Source: Candidatus Thermochlorobacteriaceae bacterium (GTDB lineage Bacteria > Bacteroidota > Chlorobiia > Chlorobiales > Thermochlorobacteraceae). Taken from it: 64,000 bases of DNA. This document shows, one piece after another, positions 60,543 to 64,000 of the stretch. Position 1 is the stretch's first letter, and each line of letters opens with the position of its first letter. The position numbers were made by a program, and so were the translations under genes. The stretch spans positions 36,958 through 100,957 of the forward strand of contig JAJUFC010000015.1 of assembly GCA_029263855.1 (NCBI GenBank). Reading direction: 5' to 3'. The notes under the pieces were generated by a model. It was not told the origin of the DNA. It ran no database searches and saw only the letters and a list, made by a program, of their open reading frames with translations.

Positions 60543-60574
60543 GCGAAGATACGATGTTTCTCTCTTCTGCGCAA
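60543..60574 (-). promoter_or_regulatory. Possible promoter of tRNA-fMet
   Basis: TTG (60574-60572), a 21-base spacer, TATCTTCG (60550-60543), followed by GCGTCCC, the same sequence that follows the -7 element of tRNA-Arg(ACG). Confidence 0.5.
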
Positions 60575-60639
60575 GCCCCTAAGACGACTTTTCGCAAAAA
60601 TTGTTTCACAAACCCGAAAAACGCTCAAAACGCCATAAA

Positions 60640-60668
60640 AACAAAAGGGGCGAGATTGCTCCCGCCCC
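60640..60668 (-). terminator. Terminator of the T9SS cargo gene
   Basis: The stem GGGGCG/CGCCCC has a 10-base loop and on the minus strand runs into TTTTGTTTTT. It lies 24 bases past the stop at 60692. Confidence 0.6.
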
Positions 60669-60691
60669 AACTTTTAACTCTTCACTCTCAA

Positions 60692-62059
60692 CTACTTCAC
60701 CAACATCATCTTTTTGGTTTCTACAAATGTTGCGTTTGACGCGCCATTCGTCGCACCGGCTTGCAAGCGATAAAAATAAACTCCACTTGCCACAGTGGTT
60801 GCATTCCAAGTGTAGCTATATGCGCCTGCCGCTTGACGCCCATTCACCAGCGTGGCGACTTTCTTGCCGAGAATGTCAAAGACTTCCAATTTCACCTCGC
60901 TCGCCACAGGCAACTGATAAGCAATCACGGTCGTCGGGTTGAACGGGTTCGGATAGTTTTGCTCCAACGCAAAGCTCTTCGGCAAGCCCGCATTGATTTC
61001 CACGATAGGCGAGTATTCGAAGCGACCGTCGAAGTCCATTTGCTTCAAGCGGTATTGGACTTGTCCCGACGCGGTTCTATCCAAGAAGGAGTAGGATTGC
61101 GCTTGCGTCGTCGTGCCTGCGCCTCTGACGAAGCCGAGCGTCGTCCAATCGGCGTTGCCCATTTTGCGCTCCACGTTGAACCCTGCGTTGTTCAGTTCTG
61201 ACGCGGTTTGCCACGAAAGCAACGCGCCTTCGGAAACCGAGCGCGCCGTGAAGGAGACGAGTTCGACAGGAAGCGACACATCTGCCCAAGAGCGCGACAC
61301 GCGGATTTCATCAATCTCTAAGTTGCCCGTGCCTCGCCCCGAAGCATTAGAGTTTCTAATGGCAAGCGATCGAATTTGCGCAGGCGCAGGACTTATACCC
61401 GTATTGTTCGTGTGCGTTGGCGTGGGTTCGGACGTCAAACCGACGGGCGGGTCAACCCACAGCGTAACCGTGTTCGTCGCAAGCACATACTTAAAAACGA
61501 TAAAGTAGGTTCGTCCAACGAGGTAATCTTGTGGCGACGCGCCAAAGATATTCGCAACCGTTTGAGTGCCACCCGCATTGTTCAGCGCTCCCAAATTGAA
61601 CGTGCCGGGCGCGCTTCCTGCGCGAATGTGAATTCTGGCGACAAATCCCGTCGTTCCAACCGATGCGCCCGCGTTAGGCAAGAAGTGAATGAAATACGCG
61701 CCCAATTCGGTGGGAGAGTTGGCATTGAGCGATGTCGCGCTACGCACCTTCAAGAGAAAAGATGCATAAAGGCTATCGGTTACATCAGGAGAAATTTGCT
61801 TGTTGACGTCTTCCGATTGAGTCGAGTCAATGCGAATGCGATTTCCTGATGACGCAGGCAAGCCAGAGTATGACAAACTTGACCCCACATCGCTTGGAGA
61901 CGTTTCATACTGAATTTGATTTGCCGTGCCGCTGTGGCTCACCCAACCATTCGAGCCGTTGAGCGAGCCAGTTGCGCTAAATGGCTCGTAAAAAATCGTC
62001 TGACTTTTTGCCGACAAAGACAAACAGAGCGCGACTACAACGAGTAAATTTTTTTTCAT
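60692..62059 (-). CDS. Secreted protein with type IX (Por) C-terminal sorting domain
   Basis: The ATG at 62059 gives a signal peptide (KKNLLVVVALCLSLSAKS) and 455 residues. A jelly-roll-like N-terminal domain of about 240 residues (FYEPFSATGSLNGSNGWVSH) resembles laminin-G/concanavalin-type folds. It is followed by a fibronectin-like segment (VELVSFTARSVSEGALLSWQ). The last 85 residues are a T9SS type A sorting signal: FALEQNYPNPFNPTTVIAYQ, VKLEVFDILGKKVATLVNGR and SGVYFYRLQAG. This signal directs export across the outer membrane by the type IX system in Bacteroidota and Chlorobiota. The cargo function is unknown. Confidence 0.9.
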   Translation of the reverse strand: MKKNLLVVVALCLSLSAKSQTIFYEPFSATGSLNGSNGWVSHSGTANQIQYETSPSDVGSSLSYSGLPASSGNRIRIDSTQSEDVNKQISPDVTDSLYASFLLKVRSATSLNANSPTELGAYFIHFLPNAGASVGTTGFVARIHIRAGSAPGTFNLGALNNAGGTQTVANIFGASPQDYLVGRTYFIVFKYVLATNTVTLWVDPPVGLTSEPTPTHTNNTGISPAPAQIRSLAIRNSNASGRGTGNLEIDEIRVSRSWADVSLPVELVSFTARSVSEGALLSWQTASELNNAGFNVERKMGNADWTTLGFVRGAGTTTQAQSYSFLDRTASGQVQYRLKQMDFDGRFEYSPIVEINAGLPKSFALEQNYPNPFNPTTVIAYQLPVASEVKLEVFDILGKKVATLVNGRQAAGAYSYTWNATTVASGVYFYRLQAGATNGASNATFVETKKMMLVK

Positions 62060-62381
62060 CGTTGATGACAATTTTGTGGTTTGCGAAAGAAGTTCAAATC
62101 AATCAGAAGTTAAAAAAATGTTTTCGCAAAAACTGTTACCGAATCATTAAAACCCTCGCCTGACGCGAGAAGCCATCAAGCCACGAGGGTTATTCCAATC
62201 TTGAACGAAGCGTAGGGGACAAAATCCAATGGATTGTTATCGCTCGGAATGACAAAAAGCGAAACGCTCAAAACGACAAGCCATTTCTACGCACAATGGC
62301 TGTTTGACTTATGTTTTGTCAACACGACTTCACTCTCCAAAAAGAGTCAATCTTGTCGGTTCAGTCGTGGCTTCCCGCCTT

Positions 62382-62393
62382 CGCGGGAATGAC
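62382..62393. repeat. Intergenic repeat core, copy B
   Basis: CGCGGGAATGAC, preceded by CCCGCCTT so that CCCGC/GCGGG forms a small stem. Confidence 0.5.
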
Positions 62394-62470
62394 AATTCAC
62401 AGCGAAAACTTCTCTCCCGATTCCCAAGCAATCGGAATCGCTCCTCTCTTCACGCGCAACTCTTGTTCTT

Positions 62471-62482
62471 CGCGGGAATGAC
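62471..62482. repeat. Intergenic repeat core, copy C
   Basis: CGCGGGAATGAC, identical to copy B over 12 bases and in the same orientation. Confidence 0.5.
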
Positions 62483-62620
62483 GACGGGGGAATGCTTGCA
62501 ACAGCAATTCAAGAACAACATTTTTTTTTGTGGTTGTTGCGGCTTACATTCAAGTCTCTTTATCAACGCGGCAACGCCGCCGTTTTCTCTATCTACTACA
62601 ACAATCAAACAACAAGCACA

Positions 62621-64000
62621 ATGAAGCGAACACCTTACTTTGTGGCATCTCTCCTGATGCTTCTCGCGCTCTCGCTGACGACGCTCTCGTCGGTCGCCCA
62701 AGATAAGCCGTCTTCCTCTGGCGACATCTACGGCGCGCGCACCTCTGAAACCTCACAGCCGCGCAATGCATCAGGCGTGAGCGCGTTTCCTCAAAACGTG
62801 CCGTTCTACACCGATAACTTCGACGGCGCAAACGACACCACCGCCCTGAAAAATCGCGGCTACCTCGTGTATTATCGCGGCACGGGACCGCAAGGCACCG
62901 CAGCAACTTGGTTTCAAGGCAATTCGGACGTTTTCTCGGCGTTCAACGGACCTGCGACGGGCTATGTCGCCTCGAACTTTCAGACGGTGACGTTCGCGAA
63001 CAATATCGATAACTGGCTCGTGTTGCCCGCGCTCTCTACGCAAACCGGCGACTCCATCGTCTTTTGGTCGCGCTCGCCCGACAACAGCACTTTCCCTGAC
63101 ACGATTCGCGTGATGTATTCAGCCGCCGGCGACAGCATTCCCGAAGCGGCGACTTGGACAGAACTCGGTCGTTTCCAAGTTTCTACGAGCGGATGGCAGC
63201 GTAGAGCGTTCCGCGCAGCAACAGGCGGCTCGGCGGCTCGTTTTGCGATTCGTTATGCCGTTGTCAATGGCGGTCCGAATGGCGCGAACAGCGATTACAT
63301 CGGCATCGACGCTCTGACGGTGGAACGGGTTGCCGCTACGCCCACGTTTGTCTCGTCTCCAACGTCCGTCAACTTTGGCTCTGTCGGCGTGAATACCTCA
63401 TCGTCTCCGCAAACGATTTCGCTCGGCAATTCAGGACAAGGCACTTTGACCATCACGGGTGTTTCGCTCACGGGAGCCGACGCCTCGCAATTCACGCTCA
63501 CGAATACCAATACGCTTCCCGCCAACTTGGGCGCGGCGCAGAATATCACGGTTTCCGTAACCTTCAATCCAACTTCCGCAGGCGCGAAGAACGCTTCGCT
63601 TCAAGTTACCTATACGGGCGCGTCGGGCAGTCCCGCCACGATTCCGCTCACGGGCACGGGCTTCGTTCCCGCCCAAGTCGCCATCTTGCTGGATACGACC
63701 AGTGCCAGTATGCGCGTCAGCCGAGACACGCTCATCAGTTACCTCAACGCCACAGGCAGAACTTTTGACGTGATTCATCGCGGCGGCAACACGGCAACCA
63801 TTACGATTCCTTCGCTCTCGGCTTATCAAACGGTGTTTCTCTTGGGCGAAGGCACGAATACGGCAAGCGCGAACACGCGCACCGCGCTTCGCAACTATCT
63901 CCAAAACGGCACGCCGTCCAACAAAGCACGCCTCATCGTCTTCTCTGAAGACTTCGGCTATAATCATGACCGTGCGGCAGCTGGGGCAAGTCGGGATACG
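62621..64000 (+). CDS. Large secreted choice-of-anchor protein (C-terminus outside window)
   Basis: The ATG at 62621 opens an uninterrupted 460-codon reading frame that continues past the window edge. A signal peptide (VASLLMLLALSLTTLSSVAQ) is followed by a choice-of-anchor J type domain of about 180 residues: TDNFDGANDTTALKNRGYLV, GNSDVFSAFNGPATGYVASN, WLVLPALSTQTGDSIVFWSR. From about residue 245 there is a choice-of-anchor D/ASPM-SPD-2-Hydin-like domain: VNFGSVGVNTSSSPQTISLG, DASQFTLTNTNTLPAN and VTFNPTSAGAKNASLQVTYT. A Rossmann-like region (VAILLDTTSASMRVSRDTLI) begins near 350. It is very probably another type IX secretion cargo, but the sorting signal lies outside. Confidence 0.85.
   Translation, partial: MKRTPYFVASLLMLLALSLTTLSSVAQDKPSSSGDIYGARTSETSQPRNASGVSAFPQNVPFYTDNFDGANDTTALKNRGYLVYYRGTGPQGTAATWFQGNSDVFSAFNGPATGYVASNFQTVTFANNIDNWLVLPALSTQTGDSIVFWSRSPDNSTFPDTIRVMYSAAGDSIPEAATWTELGRFQVSTSGWQRRAFRAATGGSAARFAIRYAVVNGGPNGANSDYIGIDALTVERVAATPTFVSSPTSVNFGSVGVNTSSSPQTISLGNSGQGTLTITGVSLTGADASQFTLTNTNTLPANLGAAQNITVSVTFNPTSAGAKNASLQVTYTGASGSPATIPLTGTGFVPAQVAILLDTTSASMRVSRDTLISYLNATGRTFDVIHRGGNTATITIPSLSAYQTVFLLGEGTNTASANTRTALRNYLQNGTPSNKARLIVFSEDFGYNHDRAAAGASRDT

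Larger units (their letters stand above)
62060..62620. other. 560-base intergenic region with dispersed repeats
   Basis: The region has no supported ORF. It contains three related sequences with the core CGCGGGAATGAC at 62382 and 62471 and a diverged CGCTCGGAATGAC at 62241. There is also a hairpin arm pair AACCCTCG (62151) and CGAGGGTT (62184) around a 25-base loop. The repeats are of the short palindromic kind found scattered in many bacterial intergenic regions. Confidence 0.55.

Noticed and set aside
62621..64000. Antisense ORF at 63431-63967 (minus)
   Set aside because: Overlaps the secreted choice-of-anchor gene on the other strand, contains no recognisable domain, and its Arg/Ala-rich composition is typical of antisense shadows.

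Overview
The window reads as chromosomal DNA of a Gram-negative bacterium of the Bacteroidota/Chlorobiota group, most likely a phototrophic Chlorobiota relative such as a Chloroherpeton-like lineage. This assignment is inference. It rests on a PucC-type (bacteriochlorophyll delivery family) transporter at 15340-16788, a protein with a Por-type (type IX) C-terminal sorting domain at 60692-62059, promoter-like elements of the Bacteroidota kind (TTG about 20 bases before TAnnTTTG), a 35-residue AURKAIP1/COX24-type basic protein, many lipoproteins and outer-membrane barrels, and LPS genes (lpxA, an lptA-like gene, an lptF/G gene). Coding density is high. I see no prophage, insertion sequence, CRISPR array or rRNA operon.

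Layout. 1-4839: the start of an Mrp-type Fe-S carrier, an acetyltransferase-like protein, two tandem small lipoproteins, a carboxyltransferase (pccB-like) and the AURKAIP1/COX24 mini-gene. 4956-5195: tRNA-Lys and tRNA-Leu. 5270-12698: pseudouridine synthase, HemW, a DUF2723 membrane protein with TPRs, LpxA, SSB and an LptA/OstA-like periplasmic protein. 12777-21530: OmpA-like protein with a polyproline spacer, MacB/FtsX-type permease, PucC-like transporter, lipoprotein, MtaB, small membrane protein, TonB-dependent receptor. 21550-23016: an unusual in-frame fusion of a TIGR04282 nucleotidyl/glycosyltransferase and a C26-type glutamine amidotransferase.

22994-34776 is a surface-polysaccharide locus: four glycosyltransferases, a polymerase-like membrane protein, a Wzx-like flippase, a Wzi-like barrel, a methyltransferase, an alpha/beta hydrolase and a DUF4921 (GalT/HIT-like) protein. 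34890-42846 holds an ABC-type binding lipoprotein, an M16 peptidase, a secreted protein with Ca-binding-like loops, the GTPase EngB, glycogen synthase and an HDAC-like deacetylase. An AT-rich short-chain dehydrogenase at 42967-43761 looks acquired.

43833-53394 carries a CrtC/AttH-like lipoprotein, a YdcF-like protein, an LptF/G permease, a TPR-adenylate cyclase, a double-receiver response regulator, a large sensor kinase and a porin, all on the minus strand. 53572-53921 carries tRNA-Arg(ACG), tRNA-Arg(TCG) and an aberrant tRNA-Glu(TTC). 53960-64000 holds MazG, an RlmD-type rRNA methyltransferase, a beta-CASP nuclease, an Rpn/DUF2887 protein, Ndk, a YD-repeat-like secreted protein, initiator tRNA, the T9SS cargo protein, a repeat-rich intergenic stretch and the start of a large secreted choice-of-anchor protein that runs off the window.
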